NCBI GenBank assembly: GCA_014859375.1
Contig: JACUUH010000001.1
Coordinates: 124,001-188,000, forward strand
DNA: 64,000 nt
Direction of reading: 5' to 3'
From: Gammaproteobacteria bacterium
GTDB lineage: Bacteria; Pseudomonadota; Gammaproteobacteria; Nitrosococcales; Methylophagaceae
Shown here one piece after another: positions 15,072 to 24,967 of this stretch (positions within the stretch are counted from its first letter, which is position 1; every line of letters begins with the position of its first letter). The notes beneath the pieces are model-generated. The model did no database searches. It was not told the origin of the DNA and worked only from the letters and a program-made list of their open reading frames with translations. The position numbers were made by a program, and so were the translations under genes.

Positions 15072-15860
15072 TTAAACAGCTACTTTCATATCAGAGCCTA
15101 CCATAACACCACGCCAAGTAGCACCGTTATCGTAAGTGTAGAATGCCACAGCATCAAGCCCTGCTTCTGTTAAGGTAGGTGCCTTACCTGAATCCCAAAG
15201 AATGTTATCGAACCAAGTAATGGTGTAAGCACCGCCATTTGTGACTTCTAGGATAAAGCTATCTACAATACTTAGTACCTCAACTCCAGTTACAGTGAAC
15301 GATGTGTTAGATGTGATAGTCTTAGTGAACAAAGCGCCGTTTCTAAGATCAATTTCTGTGCCGATAGCTAAATCTAAGTGTTTGTCTTTAAGCTGATAGA
15401 AAACGCTATCTAGCTGGGCTGAGAACGCACCGTAGGCGTAGGCGAACTCTAAAGTCTTACCATCGTACTCGTTAGTACCTAAGATAATATCGTAGGTATC
15501 TATTGTAACAGATGATAGAGCAATGTCGCCTAGGATAACATTGATAGTAGTATCAATTACTTTGATACCCCAAAGCTTACCATCTAAAGGTACGTTATCG
15601 GCCGTTACCTGACCATTAACAATAGTGTGTCTTTCAGTAGCGAACTTCATTGAAATCTTATTATCTACTTGAATAAGCCCCCAACGTGAAAGATCGCCAT
15701 CTTCTATCCACTCGTATTTAGCAAAGCCACCACCGGTTTGTGGATCACCTGTGGCATCTTTAACAGTAACTTGCATGCCAGGAAATTTCTTAGCGATGGC
15801 GTTACGGTCAGCGATAGTATTTACAATTCTATCGCCGTCATTTGCAATAACAATTGACAT
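15072..15860 (-). CDS. tail-fibre-like virion protein
   Basis: 262 aa, beta-rich. The C-terminal ~110 residues follow a domain common at the ends of phage fibre proteins: GALFTKTITSNTSFTVTG, FILEVTNGGAYTITW, then KAPTLTEAGLDAVAFYTYD and GATWRGV. The N-terminal part (IVNTIADRNAIAKKFPGM..., VKDATGD) resembles a fibre attachment segment. AGAGG precedes the ATG. Codon use is moderately biased toward the strongly expressed set. Location with the DUF4376-like and LamG genes supports a host-binding role. Confidence 0.65.
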   Translation of the reverse strand: MSIVIANDGDRIVNTIADRNAIAKKFPGMQVTVKDATGDPQTGGGFAKYEWIEDGDLSRWGLIQVDNKISMKFATERHTIVNGQVTADNVPLDGKLWGIKVIDTTINVILGDIALSSVTIDTYDIILGTNEYDGKTLEFAYAYGAFSAQLDSVFYQLKDKHLDLAIGTEIDLRNGALFTKTITSNTSFTVTGVEVLSIVDSFILEVTNGGAYTITWFDNILWDSGKAPTLTEAGLDAVAFYTYDNGATWRGVMVGSDMKVAV

Positions 15861-15895
15861 TATTATACCTCTAAAATAATTGAAGAAAAAAGTTA

Positions 15896-16156
15896 TTAGT
15901 GATGGATTATTTTGTAACCTCGAATTTTAAGACAAAAGCCTATGGTTACTGCAAGCATTATCCATCCGGTTTTCGGTGAAGGTAAGGACTTAGAAGCTCT
16001 CTCCATTTCACATTTTAAATAAATGATCTTGGAGAGTTTAGATAACTCTCTATGTCTTACCCCCTCAATCAACATGTCTAACATAACACCCTGTTCTTTA
16101 CTAAGCAACCTACGAAGTATAAAACGGCTTGTTATGTTTATAACGAATAAATTCAT
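15896..16156 (-). CDS. small protein with C-terminal membrane helix
   Basis: 86 aa from ATG at 16156 (MNLFVINITSRF), set by GGAAAG seven bases upstream. It overlaps the 3' end of the DUF1353 gene. One strong hydrophobic segment near the C-terminus (GWIMLAVTIGFCLKI). A holin or antiholin role is possible given the overlap with DUF1353 and nearness to the endolysin, but no family match is visible. Confidence 0.5.
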   Translation of the reverse strand: MNLFVINITSRFILRRLLSKEQGVMLDMLIEGVRHRELSKLSKIIYLKCEMERASKSLPSPKTGWIMLAVTIGFCLKIRGYKIIHH

Positions 16157-16601
16157 GTTGTTCTTTCCAGTGGGGGTGTACGTCATCCCTGTTCATTAAA
16201 GTCCAGCCACCACTACCGCCTACCTTAACAGCATTATAAAAAACAGTCTGTGCAAAACGTGATGCGCCATCCATGCTCATGCAAGCTTTCAACGCTTTAT
16301 CCGCAAAGTCCTTAGAGAACTTACGATAAAGGTGACTGTAGATATAATCGTGAACAATTGATCCATGTCTAGCTTCAGAAAAATTTGGTGGGTAAATCCA
16401 CCAAACCGCTCTAGGTATAGAAGACCAGTCACTCACATAACCTTTAGGTACGACAATGTAATGTTCCCAGGCATTTACCTTGAGTAACACTACAAAATCT
16501 TCAACTAATTCTACTTTATTAGCTTTAGGGTCTAACCATGGGGCGTGTGTGTCTCTTGGAACAGGTTTGACGATAAGCGGTTCGATGACTTCTGCTCTCA
16601 T
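16110..16601 (-). CDS. DUF1353 protein
   Basis: 163 aa matching the DUF1353 phage family. Visible hallmarks are VPKGYVSDWSSIPRAVWWIY (family 'P-x-GF-x-TD-x-aSiPr'), then RHGSIVHDYIYSH with the conserved His-Asp and a following Tyr. DUF1353 proteins are small, often encoded next to lysis genes, and have no settled function; a peptidase-like or morphogenetic role has been suggested on weak evidence. It is first in the leftward unit that runs to the lysis genes. Confidence 0.75.
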   Translation of the reverse strand: MRAEVIEPLIVKPVPRDTHAPWLDPKANKVELVEDFVVLLKVNAWEHYIVVPKGYVSDWSSIPRAVWWIYPPNFSEARHGSIVHDYIYSHLYRKFSKDFADKALKACMSMDGASRFAQTVFYNAVKVGGSGGWTLMNRDDVHPHWKEQHEFIRYKHNKPFYTS

Positions 16602-16717
16602 TGTGAAAAAACCTTGTAATAGTGTTGAATTAACTCAGAGAAGAATTTAATATAAAGTCCAGTTATTCTTTCCCCTCTCTCATAAAGATAAGGCTAGCGA
16701 TTTCTCTTTGGGTAATA

Positions 16718-18802
16718 TCATTCTACATCAACCACGTTTAACACTCTAACATTGGAAGTCTCTACTCTCAAATAATCGACACGTTTAGACACCACTCTCA
16801 CAGGCTTAGCTAGTTCCATATTGATGCTTATTTCACCTTTGAAATTAAACTTCTGCGATAAATGTTTGTGAGTGTCAAACTTAACAGTGTGGACGCCACC
16901 TGCCTTTAAAGAGTTAAAGTTTCTACTCAAAACCTTAGTCTTTTGATAGATGTTAGAACTAGAGTACGTATCCCCCGCTCTAATGGAAGGCCAATCCCAG
17001 AATACAATAGGTTCATCGTTTACTTCAGATAGATACTGTACTGTGTAACTACTCATTTGAGAGAGTATACCTAACATTGCCCTTTGAACATCACCTATAG
17101 AAAAGCTACCTGATAAATTAGAACCTGTAACCTTATCCAAAATATCATCAGCCAAGGTAGAATACTCTACGTTTAACATATCGTTAAAATCGTATCCCTT
17201 AGCTTTAAAATAATCCTGATAAGTCATAAGTTGGTCTAAAAGTTCAACCTCTGTTTCCATGTAAAGGTGATCCATTAACGCCTGGACTTGACCACGACCT
17301 ATGTGATGCTCCTGTAGGCTATACACCTCCCTGTGTTCAGCAAACTGCTTATATAACTCACCTATCGTCATAATGAAATTATAAGGAGTTACAATAGGAG
17401 CTTCGCTGATAACTTGGTTAGATGCATGTCTAATGATATCGTCACTTACATATTTACTATTAACCACTCTTCTTAATTCATCAAAACTAGGAGTAGGTGA
17501 CCTTCTAATGCCTTTAGCTACAAACTTAGGCATATCAGTAAGTGTTACTCCCAAAGACTTATTAAAACAGTACATGTAAACAATAAAGGCATCTTTAGTA
17601 TTTAAGTCTATTTGAGCATTGGTGCGTGGATGGGTGGTTCTAACAATAGTACTATATCTACCGGTTGACGCATAGTACAGCCAATGATAGAAAAGAAAGT
17701 CTGGTTTTAACACTACCCCAGATTGAGCCCAGTCGATAACTGAAGACTCTATTATCTTTGTACTTAGTTTAGAACGTTTAGAGTTTTGCATGTGTCTGAA
17801 ACCTTCCACAAGCATCTTCTCTTCTTTTGGCATGTTACTCTTAGCCGCAGGTCTTTGTTTAACCAATGTTTCCTCTAAAGTATGTGCCTCTAGTCTAGAA
17901 CTTCTATGGAATTGATTTATCCCTTCACGCATTAGAATTACATCAGGTCTTAGATTCTCAACCAATTCATCCACTTTATGATTAAGTGTATATTTGGCTA
18001 TGCCGAGACCTCTGTCGGACATTATCTTATCAATTAACCATTCAAAGGTTTCTGACCTACCTGCATTCTTTTCTAAGTACAAAACGTTTCGGTATAAGAA
18101 TAACATTTGAGCCTTAGATAGGTACTCAATATACTTATCTAGTTTACCATGGCTTTTTAAGTACTCTCTAATATGAAAACTATGAGCTTGGGTAGTCTTT
18201 ACTTTAGACAGCCTAATATTCATTATCCAAATAGGTAAGTGTGTATACATAACGCCCAAGTGAGCAGCAAGATATAATTCATCGGTTAGGTTGTAAGCTG
18301 GGTTTAACCATCTATCTCTATAACCGTATAACTGTTCTTGTAATAAAGGTAATAAATCTACTTCATTCGACTCCACCAATGTGTCGTCGACATGTAATAT
18401 CTCGTAATCTTGTGCTTCGATGACTCTTTCTATAGGTACGGGATTAATAATTCCGCGTATTAATAATTCTTGCTCTGGGAATCTAGTCACTAAATCTTTA
18501 TAGAAATTACTACCTGGATAGTAATTAGTTTTAGTAACTATGTGATTAGCTAAATTTTCCTTAGTAAAGTCAATTTGTTCCAGAGTATCTAAACTCGTAA
18601 TAGACATAGGTTGATCTTTCTGATGATACATTCCTGCCATGTTCATATTGAACTTCCAGGTACTAGGGTCATCGCTTATTTTAAAACCTATGAGTTTCAA
18701 GTATTCGTTTACTTTACTTACAGATGTATTGTTCTTAATTGTTATAGACTTAGCTAATTTAAGCGTATTCTCAACATACCTTCTGTAATTTGTAGTTGAC
18801 AT
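16718..18802 (-). CDS. large unknown protein, probably virion-associated
   Basis: 694 aa from ATG at 18802 (MSTTNYRRYV), with GGAG upstream; an open extension to 18859 would overlap the divergent portal gene and is rejected. Mostly helical, basic and Tyr/Arg-rich in the middle, with a beta-rich C-terminus (INMELAKPVRVVSKRVDYL). No motif is recognised. Divergent from the portal gene with only 41 bases between starts, which suggests coordinated late expression. Confidence 0.7.
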   Translation of the reverse strand: MSTTNYRRYVENTLKLAKSITIKNNTSVSKVNEYLKLIGFKISDDPSTWKFNMNMAGMYHQKDQPMSITSLDTLEQIDFTKENLANHIVTKTNYYPGSNFYKDLVTRFPEQELLIRGIINPVPIERVIEAQDYEILHVDDTLVESNEVDLLPLLQEQLYGYRDRWLNPAYNLTDELYLAAHLGVMYTHLPIWIMNIRLSKVKTTQAHSFHIREYLKSHGKLDKYIEYLSKAQMLFLYRNVLYLEKNAGRSETFEWLIDKIMSDRGLGIAKYTLNHKVDELVENLRPDVILMREGINQFHRSSRLEAHTLEETLVKQRPAAKSNMPKEEKMLVEGFRHMQNSKRSKLSTKIIESSVIDWAQSGVVLKPDFLFYHWLYYASTGRYSTIVRTTHPRTNAQIDLNTKDAFIVYMYCFNKSLGVTLTDMPKFVAKGIRRSPTPSFDELRRVVNSKYVSDDIIRHASNQVISEAPIVTPYNFIMTIGELYKQFAEHREVYSLQEHHIGRGQVQALMDHLYMETEVELLDQLMTYQDYFKAKGYDFNDMLNVEYSTLADDILDKVTGSNLSGSFSIGDVQRAMLGILSQMSSYTVQYLSEVNDEPIVFWDWPSIRAGDTYSSSNIYQKTKVLSRNFNSLKAGGVHTVKFDTHKHLSQKFNFKGEISINMELAKPVRVVSKRVDYLRVETSNVRVLNVVDVE

Positions 18803-18843
18803 TATTGTTCTCCTAACCTTAAATAAAAAAGGAGTTTTTTTAA
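18803..18843. promoter_or_regulatory. very short divergent region
   Basis: 41 bases separate two divergent starts. Both ribosome-binding sites (GGAGAAC on minus, AAAAGGAG on plus) fill most of it, leaving an AT-rich CTTAAATAAAA core. There is no room for two ordinary -35/-10 promoters, so either compact phage-polymerase promoters are used or transcripts start inside the opposite gene. Confidence 0.4.
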
Positions 18844-21528
18844 ATGGGTGGTAACACAAATATTGGATTAGAAAGTTCTTCTAAATTTCCAAAACTAAAC
18901 GCAATTAGAAAAAACCCTCAGGCTAACGCCATTCTAAGAAAACTTTCCGTAGACCAAAATAACCGCAGAATGGTTAGAGGTAGAAAAGACGCACCTCCAT
19001 CGGAAAGTTTAATTAGGCAAGTATCTGATCAGACTACTCAGAATATATCAGACATTGATAATATATTTCAGTTATTACCTGACACAGAACTAGCCATGCA
19101 GATACTTATTAGTAGTATTCTATCTCCTAAAGACATGGTAAATGTTGAATTAGGATTTAAAGTAGATAATAGAGTAATTGATGGCGAGCTCTCTGGCCCT
19201 ATGCTGGAAGTTATCAGATCTTATTTTGTGGAAACCTATAAGATTAAAGAGCATCTGCCTTCAATCTTAGAAGAAGCGTTATTTAAGAAAGGTTCTTACC
19301 CTTTATTAATACTACCTGAAAACTCCATTGACGAAATTATTAACGGTGATCAACCGGTGTCGCTGGAAGACATGGCGGGTATTCTAACGGCATCCAATGA
19401 GATAAAACCCAGCGTTGGTATTTTAGGGTCTCCTGCACAAAAACCTAACGTTAGTTGGTCATTAGAATCATTCGGTACGAAAGCTTCAATGGAAGACAAG
19501 GATGCTTTCATAAGTTTCCAAAATGAAGAATTAACTACTATCTTGGGCGATAAGGTTAAAGTACTAGACAACTTTAATGTTTTTAAAATGCCTAAGGTCA
19601 AAAATAAATTTGCTAGATCTAAAGTATTGAATGCATTAGGTGTTTCCTTAGAGGCTAAGCGAACTAAGAAGGATAACATTACAGAAGAAGAAGTCTACAA
19701 TCACTTCTACAAGAACAAGGTTTATCAATCCAAACCGTACGTTTCTGTAAAGAAGAAAGGTGATGTAGAGAAAGCCACTGTGGGTCATCCCTTGGTTATT
19801 AAACTTCCACCAGAGACAACTATTCCTGTGCATGCACCTTCTAACCCAGAAGAGCACATAGGTTATTTTGTTCTATTAGATCAGTTCGGCAATCCTTTAA
19901 ACAGAGTGGCTGAGACTGACTACTATAGAGACCTTAATGTAAACATTAAGAGAAATAATGCTTCTAGTGCTTTACTGCAAGCTGGTAGACAAGCTTCTGT
20001 TGGTGGTTTAACCGATGGGATGACAGATCTTAATACCGCTGAGTCAGTGCGTGTATACGCCGACATTGTAGAGAAGGATTTACTAACTCGTTTAAAAAAT
20101 GGCGTTTACGGTGAAGGTGTAGAAGTAGCCAAACCGCTAGAAGTCTACAGAGTAATGTTGGCTAGAGCTTTATCTAACATGAACACTCAGATTGTTTATG
20201 TACCTGCTGAGTTAGTCACCTACTTTGCATTTAAGTATAACATTTACGGTGTTGGTAAAACTCTTTTAGATGATGCTAAAATTCTTGCATCACTTAGATC
20301 TATGTTAATGTTCTCTAACACTATGGCTGCTATCAAAAACTCTACAGGTAAAACCGGTGTTAAAATAGAGTTAGACCCAGCGGACCCCGATCCTAGTACT
20401 ACTGTTGAAATGTTAATGCATGAATTTGCTAAACATAGACAAACAGCTTACCCACTAGGTGCTTCTAACCCATTGGATATCATTGACTTCTTACAGAATG
20501 CAGGGATTGATATTCAAGTATCTGGTAACTCAGCTTATCCTGAGACTACTTTAAGTGCTGAAGACTATTCTAGCTCTAAAGTTAACATAGATACTGAACT
20601 GGAAGAGAACATCAAACGTAAATACTTCATGACTTTGGGTTTATCCCCAGAAACCGTAGATCAAAGTAGTGATGTAGAGTTTGCGACCTCGATTGTAAGT
20701 AGTAACCTATTGTTAGCTAAGCGTGTTATTATCTACCAGGATATTCTACTTCCATTACTTAAAGATTTCATAGTTAAGTATATCACTAACTCTGAGATAC
20801 TTTGGGACTCCTTGACTAAAATAGTTGAGGAAGGTAAAAGAAGTCTTTCTAAAGAAGATAAGAAACTGGAATTCGGTGAAATAGTTGTTAAGTTCTTAAA
20901 TAGCTTTGAGGTGACTCTACCAAGACCTGACTCTGCTAAACTAGAGAATCAAATTACATCGTTTAATATGTACGTTGACGCACTAGAAATGGCTGTGGAT
21001 GCATACCTAGGTGAAGATGGGTTTGCCATACGTGAATTTGACGATATGGAAGAACACATTAGAGCTGTTAGATCTGCAGTGGTGTCTCACTATAAACGTG
21101 AATGGTTACGGAACAACAACGTTCTACCTGAGCTGATGGAACTTGTTCTAGAAGATGAAAATGGTGATCCTGAATTTGATTTAGGTGAAATCCACGGTAA
21201 TCACCTTGAGTCTATTGGTAAATCCATTATTAAGCTTCTTAAGAAGCTTAAGCGTGATCAAAAGAAACGTGAAAAGCAGTTAGAGAAGATTGAGAACATG
21301 GGTGAAGAACCTGAAGAAGAGGAAGAAACTTTTGGAGATGATTCAGGTGATCCAGAGGATGAGTTAGAATCTGAGGAAAATGAAGGTGGAGGTGAAGTAC
21401 CTGAAGAAGAATTAGAGGGTTCAGAAACTCCTGAGGAAGAACCAATGGAAGAGGGGGGACAAGATGAGTCAGATATTAATGAAGACCCATCTGAGTCGGA
21501 AGATAAAGACACTTCTACTCAAACGTAA
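18844..21528 (+). CDS. portal protein
   Basis: Probable portal vertex protein, the dodecameric ring at one capsid corner through which DNA is packaged and to which the tail attaches. The 894-aa size matches phiKZ-type portals. The N-terminal part has the pattern SDIDNIFQLLPDTELAMQIL, then ISSILSPKDM, typical of jumbo-phage portals. The central region is alpha/beta (PLLILPENSIDEI, VIKLPPETTIPVHAPSN, then FMTLGLSPETVDQSSDVEFA near 600). The final ~90 residues are extremely acidic (runs of EEPEEEEE, DESDINED), possibly a packaging or scaffold contact. AAAAGGAG precedes the ATG. It stands between two stem-loop-bounded units. Confidence 0.75.
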   Translation: MGGNTNIGLESSSKFPKLNAIRKNPQANAILRKLSVDQNNRRMVRGRKDAPPSESLIRQVSDQTTQNISDIDNIFQLLPDTELAMQILISSILSPKDMVNVELGFKVDNRVIDGELSGPMLEVIRSYFVETYKIKEHLPSILEEALFKKGSYPLLILPENSIDEIINGDQPVSLEDMAGILTASNEIKPSVGILGSPAQKPNVSWSLESFGTKASMEDKDAFISFQNEELTTILGDKVKVLDNFNVFKMPKVKNKFARSKVLNALGVSLEAKRTKKDNITEEEVYNHFYKNKVYQSKPYVSVKKKGDVEKATVGHPLVIKLPPETTIPVHAPSNPEEHIGYFVLLDQFGNPLNRVAETDYYRDLNVNIKRNNASSALLQAGRQASVGGLTDGMTDLNTAESVRVYADIVEKDLLTRLKNGVYGEGVEVAKPLEVYRVMLARALSNMNTQIVYVPAELVTYFAFKYNIYGVGKTLLDDAKILASLRSMLMFSNTMAAIKNSTGKTGVKIELDPADPDPSTTVEMLMHEFAKHRQTAYPLGASNPLDIIDFLQNAGIDIQVSGNSAYPETTLSAEDYSSSKVNIDTELEENIKRKYFMTLGLSPETVDQSSDVEFATSIVSSNLLLAKRVIIYQDILLPLLKDFIVKYITNSEILWDSLTKIVEEGKRSLSKEDKKLEFGEIVVKFLNSFEVTLPRPDSAKLENQITSFNMYVDALEMAVDAYLGEDGFAIREFDDMEEHIRAVRSAVVSHYKREWLRNNNVLPELMELVLEDENGDPEFDLGEIHGNHLESIGKSIIKLLKKLKRDQKKREKQLEKIENMGEEPEEEEETFGDDSGDPEDELESEENEGGGEVPEEELEGSETPEEEPMEEGGQDESDINEDPSESEDKDTSTQT

Positions 21529-21565
21529 AATTAAGTCTAGGCTTAAGATAAGATAAAACCTTATA

Positions 21566-21600
21566 ATAACGGTGGGGTAAAAACTACCGTTATTTATACC
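21566..21600 (+). terminator. terminator after the portal gene
   Basis: ATAACGGT / ACCGTTAT stem (21566-21573 and 21586-21593) with an A-rich loop and a TTATACCC tail. Confidence 0.7.
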
Positions 21601-21622
21601 CTTATTTTGGATGGCTGAATAG

Positions 21623-21629
21623 TATGACT
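21623..21629 (+). promoter_or_regulatory. TATGACT element before the collagen-like fibre
   Basis: TATGACT about 40 bases before the ATG of the fibre gene. Similar elements stand before the genes at 28842, 33584, 54887 and (minus) 13363. The function is inferred from recurrence and position only. Confidence 0.25.
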
Positions 21630-21665
21630 TTTCCCGCTCAACTAACATACTGAGGGTTTTATTCA

Positions 21666-24600
21666 ATGAGTGATAATTATGATCCACGGAAAATCTCCGG
21701 AATGCCACCTGCCAGACCTTTAACTGGCGATGAGTGGTTGGAGGTTCTCCAGGAAGGCGAGAACAAAAAGACACAGGTTAACTCTATCGCATCATTAATC
21801 CCGGCTGGTCAAGACGGTGTTGATGGTAAAAATGCATATGAGTTAGCTGTAATGAAAGGATTCACAGGCTCTCTATCTGAGTGGCTTGAATCCTTAAACG
21901 GTACAGACGGTGCCACAGGCGACCAAGGTCCGCGTGGTCCAAACGGTTATTCTAGTTATGAGCTAGCTGTACAGAATGGTTTTGTCGGCACTGTAAGCGA
22001 GTGGTTAGAATCTATTAAAGGTACTAATGGTAAGTCTTCTTATATGCTGGCCGTGCAAGAAGGTTTTGATGGTACTCTATTAGAATGGTTGGCCTCACTT
22101 AAAGGTGATAAGGGCGATCAAGGTATTCAAGGTAGTAAGGGCGACAAAGGCGATATTGGTAACCGTGGTTTGTCTGCTTATGAAGTTGCTGTACAAAATG
22201 GGTATACTGGTTCATTAACCGAATGGTTGATCTCTTTGGTAGGTCCCAGAGGTGAATCTGGTCAAGACGGTGTTGATGGACGTTCTGCTTATCAAGTTGC
22301 TCTATACAACGGCTTCATTGGTACAGAGATAGAATGGTTAGAATCTTTACGCGGTACTAACGGTACTAACGGTGTTGATGGCTCGGATGGTAAATCTTCT
22401 TATCAGTTAGCTGTTGATCGTGGATTTACTGGGTCTGTTCAGGATTACCTAGATTCATTACACGGTGCAGACGGTAAGTCTTCTTATCAGTTAGCAGTAG
22501 ACGCTGGGTTCTTGGGGACCGAACTAGAATACGTAGAATCTCTAAAAGGGGATGAAGGTCCTAGTGCTTACACTATAGCTCTTAATAACGGATTTACTGG
22601 TACCGAAACTGAATGGCTTGAGTCTCTACGTGGTATTGATGGAGCTGATGGCGGTGAAGGTCCACAGGGTGAGCAAGGTCCACAAGGCTTTAGTGCTTAT
22701 GAAATTGCTGTACAACTTGGCTTTACTGGTGATGGTCAACAATGGTTAGATAGTCTCCAAGGTATCGACGGTAAATCAGCGTATGAAATCGCTCTAGACA
22801 ACGGTTACAGTGGTACCGAAACTGAATGGCTCACAAGTATTCAGGGTACTAACGGTGTTGATGGCTCGGATGGTACGGACGGTAAGTCAGCTTACCAGGT
22901 TGCTGTGGACGCAGGTTATCCAGGTAGTGAAACAGAATGGTTGTTATCCCTGGAAGGTTCTGCAGGCGCACCTGGCACTGACGGTGTTGACGGTTCTTCT
23001 GCTTATCAATCAGCACTTGATAATGGTTTCGTTGGTACTGAGCTAGAGTGGCTTGAGTCACTAAAAGGTGCTGATGGTACTCAAGGTATCGACGGTAAAT
23101 CAGCGTATGAAATCGCTCTAGATACAGGTTTCGTTGGAACCGAAGTTGAGTGGTTAGACTCTTTAGTTGGAGCAGACGGACAGAGTGGTCAAGACGGCCT
23201 AGCTGGCGTCGACGGTAGATCAGCTTACCAGGTAGCTGTGGACGCTGGCTTCGTAGGTACTGAGCAAGAATGGTTAGATAGTCTAGTAGGTCCAGCGGGA
23301 GCTGATGGTAAATCAGCTTATGAATTGGCTCTTGAAAACGGGTACGTGGGTACTCTACAAGAATGGTTAGTTCATATTGAAGGTCAAGACGGGGTCGACG
23401 GTTCTTCTGCTTATGAAGTAGCGTTGGAACAAGGCTTCGTAGGTACTGAGGTAGAGTGGTTAGAATCATTAAAAGGTGAACTTAATTTAGGTCTAAACTT
23501 ATTAGGTGCACTGAATGATGTTTCTGAATTACCTGATCAAACCACAATGCAGGAAGGCGATGCCTACAATGTAAACGGCACTATTCACGCTATCGTTGGT
23601 GGTGTTTGGACTGACGTTGGTCAAATTCAAGGCACTGATGGTAAGTCAGCTTACCAGGTAGCTGTGGACGCTGGGTTCATTGGTACTGAAGCTGATTGGC
23701 TAGATTCTTTAGTTGGACCTGAAGGCAAGTCTTCTTATCAACATGCTCTAGACAATGGTTTCGTTGGAACAGAGCAAGAATGGTTAGACTCTTTAGTTGG
23801 AGCATCGGGAGCTGATGGTGCTAGCGCATATGACGTGGCTCTAGCCAATGGGTTTGTAGGCACAGAGGTAGAGTGGCTTGCATCTTTAGTTGGCGTCGAC
23901 GGCACTGCGGGTGCAGATGGTGCAGATGGCATTTCTGCTTACCAGGTTGCTGTCAACAACGGTTTCGTTGGAACCGAAGTTGAATGGATGGCGTCGCTAG
24001 TTGGTGCCGATGGCATTGATGGAGCTGATGGAGTCGCTGGTCTATCAGCCTACGAGATTGCTGTGCAAGAAGGTTTCGTTGGAACCGAGGCTGATTGGCT
24101 GTTATCTTTGAAAGGAACAGACGGTGTTGACGGTGCCAATGGCACAGATGGTGTTGATGGTGCTAGCGCATATGACATCGCCGTGACTCAAGGTTTCGCT
24201 GGCACAGAAGTCGAGTGGTTAGCTTCATTAGTCGGCGAGCAAGGTGTAGCTGGTACTGACGGTATTGATGGTGCACCTGGTGCGGATGGCGCTAGTGCAT
24301 ACGAGTTAGCAGTTGCTAACGGTTTCGTTGGAACAGAGCAAGAATGGTTAGATAGCTTAGCTGCTTCTGGCGGTTCTTTAACTGTTAACACAGTACCTAA
24401 TGTTAATGAACTTGTATTCGCTGGAGATGGTGTTTCTACAACCGATGTTGATGGCGTCACAACAGTTACAATTCCAGGCGGTGGTGCATCTGGAGGTAGC
24501 GGTGATCCTATATCCCCCCTTAGAAGGCATGCGCCTGTTGTTCTTAATGGTTCAACCTCGGACGTTATTCTTATAGGGTATGGTACACAAGCTGATATAG

Positions 24601-24950
24601 ACGCCATTACGGTTCGAGGTCAGTTAGACGGTAGTATCAGTAAACTATTTATTGAGAACGTACCTGCTGGCTTTACTCTGAGATCTTTCCACTTCCACAT
24701 GTTCCAAAACTGGAACGTTGGTACAACTGTAGAAATGATCTATCCAGCACCTTACGGTATAACAGATCACAACTTAGCAGTAATGCCTAGAGTGATGGTT
24801 TATAACTACAGTATCCCTACCTCACCACAGGTAATGGATATGAACCAACCGTTCCCAGCATGGTTACCTAATGCAGATGGAACAATTACAATACAGAAAC
24901 CAGGTTTGAACCCAGGGCAACCTTGGAGATACGCGGTAGAAGTACTGTAA
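21666..24950 (+). CDS. collagen-like tail fibre with 23 SAYE-type repeats
   Basis: 1094-aa probable long tail fibre. The shaft alternates collagen-type G-x-y triplets (GADGTQGIDGK) with a ~24-residue unit of form SAYxxAxxxGFxGTExEWLxSLxG; I count 23 copies. Copies 1-16 and 17-23 are separated by a short non-repeat domain at about residues 607-655 (ELNLGLNLLGALNDVSELPD..., HAIVGGVWTDVGQ). After residue ~905 there is a different C-terminal domain (RRHAPVVLNGST, RSFHFHMFQNWNVGT), likely the receptor-binding tip. Collagen-like triplets suggest a trimer. The repeats are near-identical at DNA level in places, so copy number may change by recombination. A 2-oxoglutarate oxygenase lies 9 kb downstream in the same fibre island. 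Confidence 0.85.
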   Translation: MSDNYDPRKISGMPPARPLTGDEWLEVLQEGENKKTQVNSIASLIPAGQDGVDGKNAYELAVMKGFTGSLSEWLESLNGTDGATGDQGPRGPNGYSSYELAVQNGFVGTVSEWLESIKGTNGKSSYMLAVQEGFDGTLLEWLASLKGDKGDQGIQGSKGDKGDIGNRGLSAYEVAVQNGYTGSLTEWLISLVGPRGESGQDGVDGRSAYQVALYNGFIGTEIEWLESLRGTNGTNGVDGSDGKSSYQLAVDRGFTGSVQDYLDSLHGADGKSSYQLAVDAGFLGTELEYVESLKGDEGPSAYTIALNNGFTGTETEWLESLRGIDGADGGEGPQGEQGPQGFSAYEIAVQLGFTGDGQQWLDSLQGIDGKSAYEIALDNGYSGTETEWLTSIQGTNGVDGSDGTDGKSAYQVAVDAGYPGSETEWLLSLEGSAGAPGTDGVDGSSAYQSALDNGFVGTELEWLESLKGADGTQGIDGKSAYEIALDTGFVGTEVEWLDSLVGADGQSGQDGLAGVDGRSAYQVAVDAGFVGTEQEWLDSLVGPAGADGKSAYELALENGYVGTLQEWLVHIEGQDGVDGSSAYEVALEQGFVGTEVEWLESLKGELNLGLNLLGALNDVSELPDQTTMQEGDAYNVNGTIHAIVGGVWTDVGQIQGTDGKSAYQVAVDAGFIGTEADWLDSLVGPEGKSSYQHALDNGFVGTEQEWLDSLVGASGADGASAYDVALANGFVGTEVEWLASLVGVDGTAGADGADGISAYQVAVNNGFVGTEVEWMASLVGADGIDGADGVAGLSAYEIAVQEGFVGTEADWLLSLKGTDGVDGANGTDGVDGASAYDIAVTQGFAGTEVEWLASLVGEQGVAGTDGIDGAPGADGASAYELAVANGFVGTEQEWLDSLAASGGSLTVNTVPNVNELVFAGDGVSTTDVDGVTTVTIPGGGASGGSGDPISPLRRHAPVVLNGSTSDVILIGYGTQADIDAITVRGQLDGSISKLFIENVPAGFTLRSFHFHMFQNWNVGTTVEMIYPAPYGITDHNLAVMPRVMVYNYSIPTSPQVMDMNQPFPAWLPNADGTITIQKPGLNPGQPWRYAVEVL
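21820..24365 (+). repeat. 23 tandem fibre-shaft repeats
   Basis: In-frame repeats of roughly 75-120 bases, each coding a SAYE/EWLxSL unit plus a variable number of Gly-x-y triplets. Copies late in the array share long identical DNA blocks (for example GGTTTCGTTGGAAC recurs), indicating recent duplication or gene conversion. Confidence 0.85.
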
Positions 24951-24967
24951 TATAATTAGCTTAACTC

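Noticed and set aside
22849-23469. Long open frame on the minus strand inside the collagen-like fibre gene
   Set aside because: It is a by-product of the regular repeat coding on the plus strand; its translation is a low-complexity Leu/Arg/Gln pattern with no start site.
21820-24365. Regular repeats that could be mistaken for a CRISPR array
   Set aside because: They are in-frame protein repeats of a collagen-like fibre, of varying length, without conserved palindromic repeats or unique spacers.
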